Assembly: GCA_030847615.1 (NCBI GenBank)
Contig: JAUMIR010000005.1
Span: forward strand, 169,908,596-169,972,595
Origin: Gambelia wislizenii
Lineage: Eukaryota > Chordata > Lepidosauria > Squamata > Crotaphytidae
Length of the DNA: 64,000 bases
Direction: 5' to 3'
Every line of letters starts with the position of its first letter. The first letter of the stretch is position 1. Below the pieces are notes generated by a model. The model was not told where the DNA came from, did no database searches, and worked only from the letters and a program-made list of their open reading frames with translations. The translations under genes were made by a program, and so were the position numbers. Positions 45,776-57,110 of this stretch are shown one piece after another.

Positions 45776-46022
45776 ATATATAGATATGAAACAATATATC
45801 CATCTTTCATTATAATAAAACAATTGCCCTTATAAATATGGAGGTAAACACTCAAAAGTCTGCTGGAAGCAATAATTATTACGTCTGTCTTTAGTTAGTC
45901 TGTTACTTTAGCACAATTTTCAAATTATTTTCAAATGTTTTGAAGTAGGACTACCAGGTTTATTCAAGAGTAATTGATTTTAAAGAGTAGAAAATGTTTG
46001 GTCTTTCAGATATTTTGGCATA

Positions 46023-46269
46023 CAGTAGGATCCCCTTATCCGCCAGGGATTGGTTCGGGGGTGTGGATACCGAAAACCATGGATAATAGCGAACACCATT
46101 GAAAATAATTGGACTTCCAGTTTAAAATACCATAGAGTTGCCTTGGAGGACCTAAAATGGCTAGAGAAGAAACATTTTCTAGGAAAACTCTGTGGTAGGT
46201 GTTCTGTTTTGTGTCCCATGGATAATTGAATCAGTGGATAATGAATCAGTGGATATGGGGGTCCTACTG
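46023..46269. mobile_element. Tigger/pogo-like MITE, copy 6 (CAGTAGGACCC family), 247 bp
   Basis: The ends CAGTAGGATCCCCTTATCC and GGATATGGGGGTCCTACTG are flanked by TA. It is colinear with the copy at 23.1 kb. Confidence 0.87.
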
Positions 46270-46272
46270 TAC

Positions 46273-47380
46273 AACTCTCACACACCATAACCTATCCAGC
46301 ATGGCCAAGAGTAAAGGACTGTGGGAGCTGTAGGCCAAAATATGTGGAAGACCAGAGGGTTTTTCTGTCCTGGGGAGAAGGTCAGCTCTTAAGCAAGCCA
46401 GACAAGAGTACCAGTGAAAGACAATTCCACTTCACTGATGAATGCAATGGTACAGTGTCTCTGTCCTTGATGGCTCTGCTATCCAAGCTTTAGCATCTAC
46501 ATCTATAGCCAAGATACTTATCTGTGTTGTCATTAAAAGCTCCAAAACTCACAGTTAGTATAGGCAGTCAGGACTCCAAGATCCAGGAAACTTACATACA
46601 GTACATTGCCTTTTCTACCTAAGACATCCACACACTGGGTAAGGCAGAAGAGGAGCCAAATGTTAGAGATTAAGCTGCATCCCTTGAGGGGCTCCATTGT
46701 ACCCCTTGGGACCCCAATGATTCTCCCAAGCACCCCCCAATACCAGAAAAGAACCAACATTTTGGGCTTTAAAAGCATTGGGGGGAAATGTAAAATGGTA
46801 TTTTAGGAGGTCTGCCACTACAAAACACCCCCGACAAAGATGCAAAAGGTAGCTGGGAGTGATGTGACATTACTTAGATGGCTGCAACAGTGCACTGCAG
46901 CCATCATCTGGATCAGATTCAAAGGTTTCACTTTTTTAAAAAAAGGCAAGTTTCTACCCCTTGTAGGAGCAGACTGCAAAATGTGCAGTCACTCTTCTGT
47001 CCAATTGTTTTGTGAGAAACAATCTTGCCTCTCACTTTGAGAGTGTTTAGTCAAGGAATGAAGCTTTACACCTTTGACTGACACTTGTGACTAAGTTCCA
47101 AATTCCAGTTTCCCTGGCTGATGTTATGACTCTGCGGAAAGTCTAAATTTTAATGGGAAAGTCCTGCTGAAGTCTGTTTTTCAGAACCCCTTGCAAAGAT
47201 TGCACAGAAAACAATGGAACCATTGGAGTGAAGGAGGAAGGATGCAACAAAGCAAGGTAAAGGCTGCAATACAATGATTAATATTTTAGGTTCCATGAAG
47301 TTTGTCCTTACGCAGGGGTCATAAGGACTGCCCAGGGGCAGAACAGGACAAATGCCCTTCATTGTGTGGACTGCAAGATT
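46273..47380. other. Unrecognised non-coding DNA
   Basis: No gene seen. The first 100 bases have a small hairpin-type repeat look. Confidence 0.4.
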
Positions 47381-47383
47381 CTC

Positions 47384-47993
47384 AGGAGATTATCAGATGT
47401 GTTAAAGGTGGTGGTACACAAATGCCAGGAGACTGCAAAAAGGCTCCCTTTTCAGATGCCGTCATTCCCCACTTGTAATGCACCCATTCTGCTGCTGCTC
47501 TGCCGGCACTGCTTTTTATTGATGGGAGAAGCCATCAATAGATCCCTGTTCCGTTTCTGTCATGGATGTTCCTGTGAGTGAAAATGTGCCCCATTATGCT
47601 GTCGAGATCCCAGCGTCAATGGGAGGTCCCTGCCAGAATACTTCTGGGTGAGATCAGGACATCCAGGTAAGTGGCACACTTTTTATGACCCTCTCCGGGT
47701 TATTTGTAATGTTTTTAGTGTGTTTAGGTGCTTGGTGCAACTTTTTCTTGTATATTTCTCTTTTTATTTTTGAATTTCCTACGCTCACGTCTTCTCACAA
47801 GAACAGGCAGGATTTCACTCCAGGAAGTGAATGGAGCTCTGTTAGAGCTCCATTTGCTCCTGGGCTGCCTTGTCAAAGGGAGAGGAGGTGAGTGTGATGG
47901 GGAGGGTGATTGTGGCAGGACAGGGGCGGGAGTGGAGATTGTGGGACACGAATACTTTTTTTGTTCCTGTCTGATAATCTCCTCAGATGGGGG
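47384..47993. mobile_element. MITE-like element with AGGAGATTATCAGA ends
   Basis: The inverted ends TCAGGAGATTATCAGA and CTGATAATCTCCTCAGA enclose a middle that aligns with 48.8-49.2 kb. Shared words include GTTCCGTTTCTGT, CCAGGTAAGTG and CTCACAAGAAC. It is a relative of the foldback next to it. Confidence 0.65.
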
Positions 47994-48072
47994 CAAGCCA
48001 GGGGAAATTGCATGTGTAGATAAGTTCAAAGAAATTCATGCATTCCAATGGCCTTTTAGAATGTCTCATTTG

Positions 48073-48155
48073 GGCTACAATCCTGTACACATTTACCTAG
48101 GAGTCAGTCCCACTGAAGTCATTGGAGTTTACTTCTGAATAGATATGTGTATGAT
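48073..48155. repeat. Small palindromic interspersed repeat
   Basis: GGGCTACAATCCTGTACACA at one end and GTGTATGATTGCA at the other, with AGTCAGTCCCACTGAAGTCA in the middle. A diverged copy brackets the Tigger-like element at 11.6-12.0 kb. Confidence 0.6.
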
Positions 48156-48523
48156 TGCATTTTTAATGTAAACAGAATATTGTTCTGCAGAACACTTTCT
48201 CAAAGCAAATAGCCAGTAAAGCTCTCTTGATGCTGGACCTCTGCAAGGTGCGTACCTTCTAACATTATGGCACTGAACAACCCTGGCACACACAGAGAGG
48301 ATTAGTAAACAAAAAACAAACAGGGATGGAAGCAGGGGGACTAGTAAAACTAAGCCATAAAATATAAGGTTTATCTAAATCTTAAAATCTACCAACAGAA
48401 CTGATAGGGGGAGGAAAAAAATGTTTTCAAACCAGGAATGTTCTTCTGCAACACTAATTGTGTTTGTTTATTGAAAGAAGCTATTGGGATCATACAGTCT
48501 GTTGAAGTAGGGCAAGCCTCTAA

Positions 48524-49432
48524 CGACTTTATCAGACGAGGTACCTACCGCTAAAAAGGCACATCATTTAGGACACGACGATAAAACAAAGGGCAAAATT
48601 ATCAGATGTCCTTGTTGTTCATCCATTCCTGGGGCATAGCTCTGGCGCAGACTAGGGAGATTTTCACACAGGCTATATATCCCGTGGCAGGAACAGAACA
48701 GAGTCGGGAAAGGTTTTCCCTTTCGGACAACGTCCACCCTGTTCCTTTCCTACATTGTGCCTGTTCTGTTTTCTCCCCGTGATATAGCATTCATGGGGAG
48801 AAGTAGTTAATAAGCACCCGGTTCCGTTTCTGTTACGGAATCACGGGTGTGCGAATCAGATCCCGTCCCTGTTCTGGAATGACGGGGGAGGAGCTCCGTG
48901 ACAGGCACTTCCTGCCACGATCTGGACAGCCAGGTAAGTGCCACCCTTCCCACCCCCCCTTCCCAGGTTACTTGTATTTAAAAAAATATTTTTAAAATTC
49001 TTTCTTTTGACAGCTGGGGTTTTTTTAATTTGAATTTCCCTCCCGTTTGTTCTCTCACAAGAACGAGTGGGAGTTCCCCCGGCCAGTCATAAAAGCAGCG
49101 TTATAACAGCTGCATTTACGGCCAGCCAGGCAAGGAGAGAGGAGGACTGTTCCTGTTCAGGAATGGAGGTAAGCGTGCGAACATTTACCTCCATTCTGTT
49201 GCAGGAACGGGAGAGGAGGTGGCGGGACAGAATCAGGCTTTTAGCCCCCGTGTGAAAATCTCCTAGGTGTCACTTCTTTATTGATGGGCAAACCGTCAAT
49301 AAAAAGTGATGCCTTATTCACACCTGCGCTACACCCCCGGAACGGCTGAACAACAATGGTGTCTGATAATTTTGCCCTTTTGTGTTATCATCATGACCTT
49401 ATTATGCAGTTTTTGCCACATCTGATAAAGTC
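48524..49432. mobile_element. Foldback element, 0.9 kb, with nested inverted repeats
   Basis: The outer arms carry GACTTTATCAGA, GGGCAAAATTATCAGA and TTGTTGTTCA in inverted order (left 48524-48640, right 49320-49432). Inside, CTAGGGAGATTTTCACAC at 48653 pairs with GTGTGAAAATCTCCTAG ending at 49266. It has no credible coding frame. Confidence 0.72.
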
Positions 49433-49499
49433 CTAAGTGGCTACAGCACCTCCTCCTTTTACTTGCACTCTGACTCTAGCAAGAAGGGCAAGACTCTGT

Positions 49500-49585
49500 C
49501 CTGTTCTGTCCTGTCCTCTCCTCTCTGTACCTCCTCTCCTCTCCTCTCCTCTCCTCTCCTCTCCTCTCCTCTCTCCTCTCCTCGC
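49500..49585 (+). repeat. (CTCCT)n microsatellite
   Basis: A run of CTCCT/CTGTC units, about 85 bases. The arginine/glutamate-rich frame on the minus strand is an artefact. Confidence 0.9.
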
Positions 49586-49644
49586 TGTCCTGCTGAGCTG
49601 ATTGATATATTGTTTTTTCAAAATCCAATAAACATTATTTTGTG

Positions 49645-49860
49645 GGTGTGCATGGCGTAGTGGTTTGAGCATTGGACTACGAGTCTGGAAACCAGGATTT
49701 GAATCCCCACTTGGCCACGAAAACCCACTGGGTGACCTTGGGTTTTCACACATTCACAAATTGCAAATCGCACATTCACAGATTCACAAAACCCTGTGAT
49801 AGGTTTGCCTTCGGGTCACCATAAATCAGAAACAACTTGAAGGCACACAACAACAACCAC
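49645..49860 (+). mobile_element. tRNA-derived SINE, copy 3
   Basis: The clearest box A (TGGCGTAGTGG, 49653-49663) and box B (GGATTTGAATCC, 49695-49706) of the family, ending GAAGGCACACAACAACAACC. Confidence 0.85.
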
Positions 49861-50755
49861 ATTCATTGAAATGCACTACAGTATTTCCAAATAGCTTGAG
49901 AGCCACTGTGTAAAGTGTTTCGGGTTCTAGAACTGAAGTAATAAGACCCAGGTTCAAATTCCCACACAGCCATGAAGCTTACTGAATGACATTGGGCTGC
50001 TCATTAACGACCAACACCAATGTTGTAATGAAGTTTGTAAGAGGAAACTGTATTACTTATGTTGAATTCTCTGAGGAAAGGCTGCAAATAAAACATGAGT
50101 TCCAAACTTCTTGTCTCTTGTTAATAGTACAGCAAGCCATACATGAACAACAACAACAACACTGCATTTCCCCCCCCCCCAGTCAGAAACTTTACAGATC
50201 CATACAAATTCAGACTGAAATGCAAGAGCAGGTCTTTCTGTCTTTAACAGACAAGTCACCTTGCAACCTGAAATAACTCAAAAACCCTCTGCATTGTAAC
50301 TGAAGAGTTTTAGGTGATTGACAGAAATACTTTGCAGATATTTTACTGAGCAGACTTATGCTCTAGGAGAGGGGGACCTGTGAGCCTCCAAATTTGTTGA
50401 ATGCCATTCCCATCATACCTCACCATAGGCCTGGGTGACGGGGGCTAATTAGAACTGGAGACCAACCACACCTGGCTGATTAATAAAATAAGAGTGAGAA
50501 TCCAGCATAGGCTTCACATCCCTGCTTTAGTCTAGCTATGGTGCAGAGGGGCAGATATGTCCTAAGAGTGCTAGCAGAAGAGACACTGTATTTTATGTGT
50601 CATTGGTATCAATCAAGCAGCCTGCCAATTGTTGTGGAACTGCAAATTCCAGTAGTCTTATCCAGAGGTGAGGAATGCTGGGAGTCCAACAACATTGGTT
50701 ATACCTACTTGGCCCAAAAAGGGAAGGTAAGACATACCACACAGAAAATCCCATA
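49861..50755. other. Non-coding DNA with short hairpin-type repeats
   Basis: A (CAA)n tract and a C run lie near 50150-50180. Two small stretches (about 50385-50460 and 50625-50700) look like hAT MITE fragments. No gene was found. Confidence 0.4.
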
Positions 50756-51340
50756 ATCATAGAATCATAGAATTGTAGAGTTAGAAGAGACCACGAGGGC
50801 CATCCAGTCCAACCCCCTGCCACGCAGGAAATCTTGATCAAAGCATCCCCGACAGATGGCAATCCAGCCTCGGTTTAAAGACCTCCAAGGAAGGAGACCC
50901 CACCACGCTCTGAGGGAGTGTGTTCCACTGCCGAACAGCTCTTACTGTCAAAAAGTTCCTCCTAGTGTTGAGGTGGAATCTCTGTTCCTGGAGCTTGCAT
51001 CCATTGCTCCGTGTTCCAGTCTCTGGAGCAGCAGAAAACAAGCCTGATCCATCCTCAGCGTGACACCCCTTCAAATACTTAAACAGGGCTATTATATCGC
51101 CTCTTAACCATCTTTTTTCCAGGCTAAACATACCCAGCTCCCTAAGTCTCTCCTCATAAGGCATCATTTCCAGACCTTTCATCATTTTAGTTGCCCTTCT
51201 CTGGACATGCTCCAATTTGTCAATATCCTTTTTGAATTGTGGTGCCCAGAACTGGACACAGTATTCTAGGTGAGGTCTGACCAAGGCAGAATAGAGCGGC
51301 ACTATTACTTCCCTTGATCTAGATACTATACTTCTATAAT
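50756..51340 (-). mobile_element. CR1 LINE 3' fragment, copy 5
   Basis: CR1 3' signature at 50761 and an open ORF2 C-terminus (50838-51302, [30 protein letters not shown]). It is truncated near 51340. Confidence 0.88.
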
Positions 51341-51830
51341 GGCACTAAAAAGGCAGTCATGCCCCCCAGAATCCATGGAAACACCACAAGCCTTCCCCCC
51401 TTCAGTCTCTGCCAGTAGTGTGCTGTCATGCGCACACAGAGAAGGAGCCAACTAACTCAGAATGGCATGGACATACCACAACCACACATCACTACATCAC
51501 TACACACCTGGCACACAAATCACATAATGTATATCCAACTCTGAGTCCCAGTGACACAGGCAACAATGCTCCCGCTATCATCTGACTCCAGGAGTAGTTT
51601 AGCATCTCCTCATGCTTCTCAGAGATGCCACTTGGGAACACAACACACCAGAAAGATGAACCCATAGAACAGAGTGCCCATACAGAAGAAAGCACACACT
51701 GCCTTTCCTGTGGCCTCACAATAGGCTTGGGACATCCAAATCCATACCTACAGAAAAGTCTCCCCTAGGAGAAGTGTGTCCAGCTCAGTGTTTTGCTGAA
51801 TTAACAATAAATATGGATTGTACATCCCCA

Positions 51831-51960
51831 CTATGTATGTGAATGTGCCTTCAAGTTGCCTGTTGACTTATGGAGACCCCATGAATTTCATAGGACTTTG
51901 TCCATCTTGTTTGCTTGCATGGGGATTCACATGAGGTATGTCTAAACTCTTCAGTTACCA
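51831..51960 (-). mobile_element. SINE tail fragment, minus orientation
   Basis: GTGCCTTCAAGTTGCC followed by GTTGACTTATGGAGACCCC matches the reversed 3' half of the SINEs in this window. Confidence 0.65.
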
Positions 51961-52139
51961 GTCATTAGTCTCCATACCATAAGGTAAGGCTCAGAAATAT
52001 ATTGAGGAGGGCCTAGTAAAGATTGCCTTGCCAGAATTATGTAGAACAATTCAACAGGTACGTTTAATGGGTGAATCCATCACCAGCAGTATATGATTCA
52101 ACTTAAAAGTGAAAACTGACAAAATGGTACTTTCCACTA

Positions 52140-52278
52140 AGGCAATCTTTGGTTCTCCAGATGTTTTGGGCTTCTGCTCCCAGAAATCCCATCTTGTATG
52201 ATCAATGGTCAAGAATTCTGGGAGTTGAAGTTCCAAATATCCGGAGGACCAGAGTCTGAGCACCACTGCACTAGAGTA
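52140..52278. repeat. Short hairpin-type MITE
   Basis: GTTCTCCAGATGTTTTGG and CAAATATCCGGAGGACCAGAG are inverted, around a central ATTCTGGGAGTTGAAG. Typical of small hAT MITEs. Confidence 0.55.
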
Positions 52279-52350
52279 AACTCTGGTCCCTACTTTTCCC
52301 TTTGCCAAGAGTATAGAATGTTTTTGATATTCTGTGCATATTTTCACTCT

Positions 52351-52585
52351 GTGTGTGTGCCTTCAAGTCACCTGTTGACTTATGGCAATTGACAACCCCA
52401 TGAATTTCACAGGGTTTTCTTTGGCAAGGAATACTCAGAGATGGTTTTGCCACTTCCTTCCTCTGAAATATAGCCTACAGCACCTAGTAGTTGTTGTTGG
52501 TCTCCCACCAAGGTACTAACCAGCACTGACCCTGCTTAGCTTCCAAGACCAGATGGGATCTGGTGCCTTTTGGGAATTTAGGCTG
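52351..52585 (-). mobile_element. 5S-rRNA-derived SINE (5S-Sauria type)
   Basis: On the minus strand the head (52567-52499) reads GATCCCATCTGGTCTTGGAA, then GCTAAGCAGGGTCAG and GGTTAGTACCTTGGTGGGAG. These are diverged versions of the conserved 5S rRNA internal region. The body and tail match the tRNA SINEs of the window (ACTTGAAGGCACAC end). SINEs of this kind are known from squamates. Confidence 0.8.
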
Positions 52586-52589
52586 CACC

Positions 52590-55020
52590 TCCACTATATT
52601 TCAGCTATATAGGCACACAGTTGCAGGAGTGTGTCCTCTACAAGAAGGATGGAATTCTGTCTGGCCCAGTATATTTCTTGGGAGCAGGGCAACATTCTAA
52701 ACATACTGGTTTGTCTTTGTGCGAATAATAACCAAGGTATATAGATATGAATCAGAATTGGAGGTATATAGCCTACAACGAGCTTTGGATCACCTTGAAA
52801 TCATTCAGCCGCACCTCCAGGAGTAGGATCTCTGCCAAAAGGCAAAAATCTACAAAATGGCAAAACTAGCATAGCCCCTCCCTGCCAATAAAATACAATG
52901 ATACACCCCAAAATATGAAAATTAACAAGGAACTAGGATTGATGCCCATTCAGCTTGGCATGGTTTACTTCAGAATGTACACGGTTGCACTCTAACTTTC
53001 CTTCATAGGCAAGGATTTCATGTTCTCCCTTTCACCTGAAGATGTATTTTGCTCAATTAATGTGTGCGCCTTTAATTAGCAGGTAAAAATTTAAAATGTT
53101 ACGCTAGAAGTGTTGCCTACAAACCAGAAGGAAGTATTTGATGACACATACCAGATGGGGGAAAATAAATTGTCATCATATTCAATGGCCTGTCACGCTT
53201 TGTTTAATAATAGATCCCACAAATAGTTACCTTCTAATGAGTTCTCATCTGTTGATTTACATTGCTGTATATAATAAAAGAAGAAACATCTGGTTCTTGA
53301 GGCAACCTGATAAGACTAGTTTGGCACAGATAACTAACTCAGAGTTTTATGAGACAGGAGTACCTTTAATCAAAGGCAAATGGGTGTTTTTATAGTTTTG
53401 ATGCTTCCCAATGAGTAAATGTTAATTGAGCTGTAACTGGATGAAAGAATAATTTCCTGAAAAATATTGACATCAGCTGGAATATTCAAAGACAAAGCCA
53501 TGCTAGTTTGTATTAATATATAAAGGGATCTTGTAGCAACCTTGAAATTAACAGAAAGAAGTTGTGGCATAAAGTTTCATAGACATGAGGGTTGTCCAAA
53601 GGGTAAAAAACCTCCTCGCAGAATGTGAGGAGAATCCTACCTGTCTTAATGGTATTCCACATGATATTGCCATATTGTAAAGAAGGGGGGCCAAAACTGG
53701 CAAAAACTCACCAGAAAAGCCTTCAAGGCTTTTCCTGTCTTTAAAAACAAAACAAAACATGAGAGGGTGAGCAGGGCTCTGGAACTAACGTGGGCTCCTA
53801 TGTAGATAAGCCCATACACTTAAACCAGATCTTTTCCCTCAGGCCCAATCCCTATTCCATTGCAATTAATTACATATCTGCTCTTCATGTTAACAGTTGA
53901 CAGAAAAAAATTGCCTTGGTAGATGAAATTTGTCAACAGCACCCACTGATACCATGATTTGGGGGTGATGTGGCTACATTTACTGAGAAACCTAAGCAGC
54001 TAGCAGTAGCCCTTTGAGGTCTGTTTTCATTAGATGATGAGACAATGCTATGAGTTAGACAATACAATTGCTATTACATTTTCTTATTAGTTTCAGCTGC
54101 ATACTGTACATTTTCAGTAAGACAGTGCCAAAATGTTGCAAAAGATTTTCATTTTCTGACAGTAATAAAGCTTTCCTAACATTAATATGGACAACTTGTT
54201 TTTGTTTTGATGTTTTGGGGCTTCTAGCACCTAAGAGTGTGTAACTCGTTCATGGGGAATCTCTGTCTGGAACACTTTGTTTGCCCTGAGCTAGTTGGCA
54301 AAAATAATCACTGAATGTTCAGCAGTAAAATTTTAATGTGCGAAGACAAGTGATTCAACTAAAACTCCTTGTGATGTAAGCTTTTTAGATGGCTTTGTTA
54401 TGAATTATGCTCAATAAATATGAATTGTTAAGTAGATGTTGATTCTTAAGGCAGGGAGCTACCTCATGCCAGAATCTGCACACACTGTAAAGAGGCATAT
54501 TGGAAGAGTAGGGCAGTGAAAAGCCTGAATTTCCTACCCATCTTGAAGAGTCAGACCTCATTTTAAAATAGAATCTGAAATTCCCCTCCCTCCTGCTGAC
54601 AAGGAAATGGTCTCATTGAGAGCAACCAATTCTTATCTGTCTGGCTTTTCTCCACTGAAATGAGACCCTGCCAAACTGGCTCAGACTGGTTCACAGCCCC
54701 ACCCCTTGTAAAGTATTGTTCAGTTTCCAGAGGTGTTGGGTAATCCTATTTGGATTTGAAGGACAGCAAGGGTTTATACTTTAACTGGCATTGTCTAATG
54801 TGTGCAACTTGACTGTTGGTCTCCCCAGACCATCTAAGAGTCATTACCAGTGTCCAGAGGGTCAAAGGCAGAGGTCACATTCACATCTGCCTTTTGCACA
54901 CAGACAAAAAAAAAAACCAAAAAACCTTTGCACTAATCACTCTAAGCACATGGGGCCTTTTGAACCCTCCACTAAAATAATGTTCCCTGCCCAGAAAGGT
55001 CTGAAAAGGGCTATATATAG
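52590..55020. other. Unrecognised non-coding DNA
   Basis: No gene or clear repeat was identified. Confidence 0.45.

Positions 55021-55022
<2 letters not shown>

Positions 55023-55054
<32 letters not shown>
55023..55054 (+). repeat. (GA)n microsatellite
   Basis: About 15 GA units. Confidence 0.92.
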
Positions 55055-55055
<1 letters not shown>

Positions 55056-55186
55056 TCTCTCCTTTCCAGAAGTTCCCTCCAGAGGATCTCCTTCATTTTA
55101 AACCCTCCACACAGTCTCCTGCCAGATCTTCAGCCACCCAGCTTCTTCTTCACATCAGAGGGTGAGAAAATCCATATGTGTCTTAG

Positions 55187-55345
55187 AGGTATCCACACTA
55201 GGGAAATAATCCTGTTTGAAACTGGATTATTTACATAGCTCCTTCATATGGAATCCTGGGATTTGTAGTTTGGTGAGGCACCAGCACTCTTTGTAAGGAA
55301 AGGCTAAAGACCTTGTAAAACTGTGTCATGTGGATTCCCCCTTAG
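55187..55345. mobile_element. Long-TIR MITE, copy 3, truncated
   Basis: AATAATCCTGTTTGAAACTG and GGAATCCTGGGATTTGTAGTT match the 35.3-kb copy. The right arm is lost. Confidence 0.75.
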
Positions 55346-55880
55346 TCTATAGCCCCTTAAGTTTAGCTGAATCCTTCTAGTTCCCCTTAGATTGGTCAGG
55401 AGTAGGGTTTTTAGCACCCGTGCCATCATTCCTCTCTTTTTCCTTTGAGAAACTGCTAGAAATAGCTTGTATTGAATATAGACTGTTCTGTTGAGCTCTA
55501 CTGCTATCTTTTTCTGCCTTCTTAATAAAGAAATAATTAGTTTTGCTGCAAAATCAGATTATCCTCAACCTGATTTCTTCCCTCTACCTCAATTTTACTT
55601 GGAGTCACTCTGGTTAATTGTCTGTTTTTAAAAACATTTATTCTGTCGGGTCCTGCAGAGAGTTAGTGCCTGGAAGAGCTTGTCCCCGAAACCAGGAAAC
55701 CTAGTGTGCTACTCTTAACAGCTTGGGACCCCTATGGGTAGAAAAGCAGAATATAAATTAAACAAATAAGTAAATAAACGTCTGCAATGTGTGTATTGTT
55801 GGCAGAAAATAGACACTGACAAAGCAGTGCACCATCAAATAAGCCACACTGGTGCGTCATTTGCATGACACTCAAGCTCA
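55346..55880. other. Non-coding DNA with an L2-type A-rich tail
   Basis: About 55738-55780 reads GGGTAGAAAAGCAGAATATA followed by AAATAAGTAAATAAA, like a LINE/SINE 3' tail. No gene was seen. Confidence 0.5.
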
Positions 55881-55906
55881 AAGAGCCCTTTCACACTACA
55901 CAATTA

Positions 55907-56906
55907 CAGTTGCCCCTCCACATTCGCGGTTTTGAATATTCGCGGATTTTGGGAGGGCCCCCGCCCTCCCAAAAGCCACAACATGGGGCCTCTGCAGGCC
56001 CCATTAAGGCCTTGGGCGGGAGGGGAGGGCCGGGGAGGCCTTCACGGGCCCCTGGAGACGCTCGGGAGGCTCCATGAAGGCCTGGGGAGGGAGTGGGGTG
56101 GGCCTGGGAGGCCTTCACAGGACCTCCGGAGATGCTCTGGAGGCCTCGTGAAGGCCTGGGGAGGGAGTGGGGAGGGCTGGGGAGGCGATCATGGGGCCTC
56201 CGGAGATGCTCCGGAGGCCCCATGAAGACCTGGGGAGGGGGTGCAGAGAGCCAGGGAGGCCTTCATGGGACCTCCAGAGATGCTCCGAAGGCCCCATGAA
56301 GGCCTGGGGATGGAGTGCAGAGGGCCGGGGAGGCCTTCACGGGACCTCCGGAGATGCTCCGGAGGCTCCATGAAGGCCTGGGGAGGGAGTGGGGAGGGCC
56401 GGGGAGGCCTTCACGGGACCTCCGGAGATGCTCTGGAGGCCCCGTGAAGGCCTAGGGAGGGGGTGCGGAGGGCCGGGGAGGCCTTCATGGGACCTCCGGA
56501 GATGCTCCGAAGGCCCCATGAAGGCCTGGGGATGGAGTGCAGAGGGCCGGGGAGGCCTTCACGGGACCTCCGGAGATGCTCCAGAGGCTCCATGAAGGCC
56601 TGGGGAGGGAGTGGGGAGGGCCGGGGAGGCCTTCATGGGACCTCCGGAGATGCTCTGGAGGCCCCGTGAAGGCCTAGGGAGGGGGTGCGGAGGGCCGGGG
56701 AGGCGATCATGGGGCCTCCGGAGACGCTCCGGAGGCCCCATGAAGGCCTGGGGAGGGAGGGGGAGGCGGGGGAAAGCGACTATAGGGCCTCCGGAGGCCC
56801 TGTGGTTGCTTTGGTGGGGGAGGGGGAGGGCAGTTGTTATTCGTGGATTTTTCGCATTCGCGGGGGTCTGGGGAACCTAACCCCCGCGAATGTGAAGGGA
56901 TGATTG
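55907..56906. mobile_element. Tigger/pogo-like element, copy 7, carrying a 74-bp palindromic minisatellite, 1.0 kb
   Basis: The ends CAGTTGCCCCTCCACATTCG and, inverted, CAATCATCCCTTCACATTCG are flanked by TA. Subterminal CGCGGTTTTGAAT and CGCGGGGGTC blocks match copy 3 (13.1 kb). The middle is a minisatellite. No transposase. Confidence 0.87.
56020..56770. repeat. 74-bp palindromic minisatellite, about 10 units
   Basis: Units repeat every 74 bases. Each has AGGCCTTCA(C/T)GGGACCTCC, GGAGATGCTCCGGAGG and CC(A/C)(C/T)GAAGGCCTGGGG, so each unit can fold into a long GC-rich hairpin. The ladder of 60-68-codon frames on both strands, shifted by 74 bases, is a consequence of the repeat and not a gene. 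Confidence 0.93.
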
Positions 56907-57110
56907 TATAGTGCTATGATTCCACTTTAACTACCATGTCAACATCCTAATGGAATCCTGGGATTTGCAATTTTGGGTAGGTTATTTAGAATTCTCCACC
57001 AGAGAGTTCTGACACCTTGCCAAACTACAAATCCCTGGCTTGCATACATTGTTGTCATGGCCGTTAAAGTGGAATCATAGGGCTATAATTGTGTAGTGCA
57101 AAAGGCCCTA

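Larger units (their letters stand above)
55882..57110. mobile_element. Long-TIR MITE, copy 4, split by a Tigger-like insertion
   Basis: The outer ends AGAGCCCTTTCACACTACAC and, inverted, TAGGGCCTTTTGCACTACAC both continue into CACAATTA and CTATGATTCCACTTTAAC. The left arm is cut at TA (55905-55906) by the element 55907-56906 and resumes at 56907. Confidence 0.85.

Noticed and set aside
49433..49753. Arginine/glutamate-rich 106-codon frame
   Set aside because: It is the translation of a CTCCT microsatellite joined to a SINE.
49645..49860. Functional tRNA gene
   Set aside because: Box A and B are present, but no cloverleaf acceptor stem is formed and the sequence continues into a SINE body and CAA tail.
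52499..52567. 5S rRNA gene
   Set aside because: Only a diverged internal part is present, fused to a SINE tail, so it is a retroposon.
56020..56770. CRISPR-like regular repeats
   Set aside because: Units are contiguous, palindromic and 74 bp long, with no unique spacers, and the host is a vertebrate.
55932..56880. Ladder of 60-97-codon open frames on both strands
   Set aside because: They recur at the 74-bp period of the minisatellite and have no recognisable domain.
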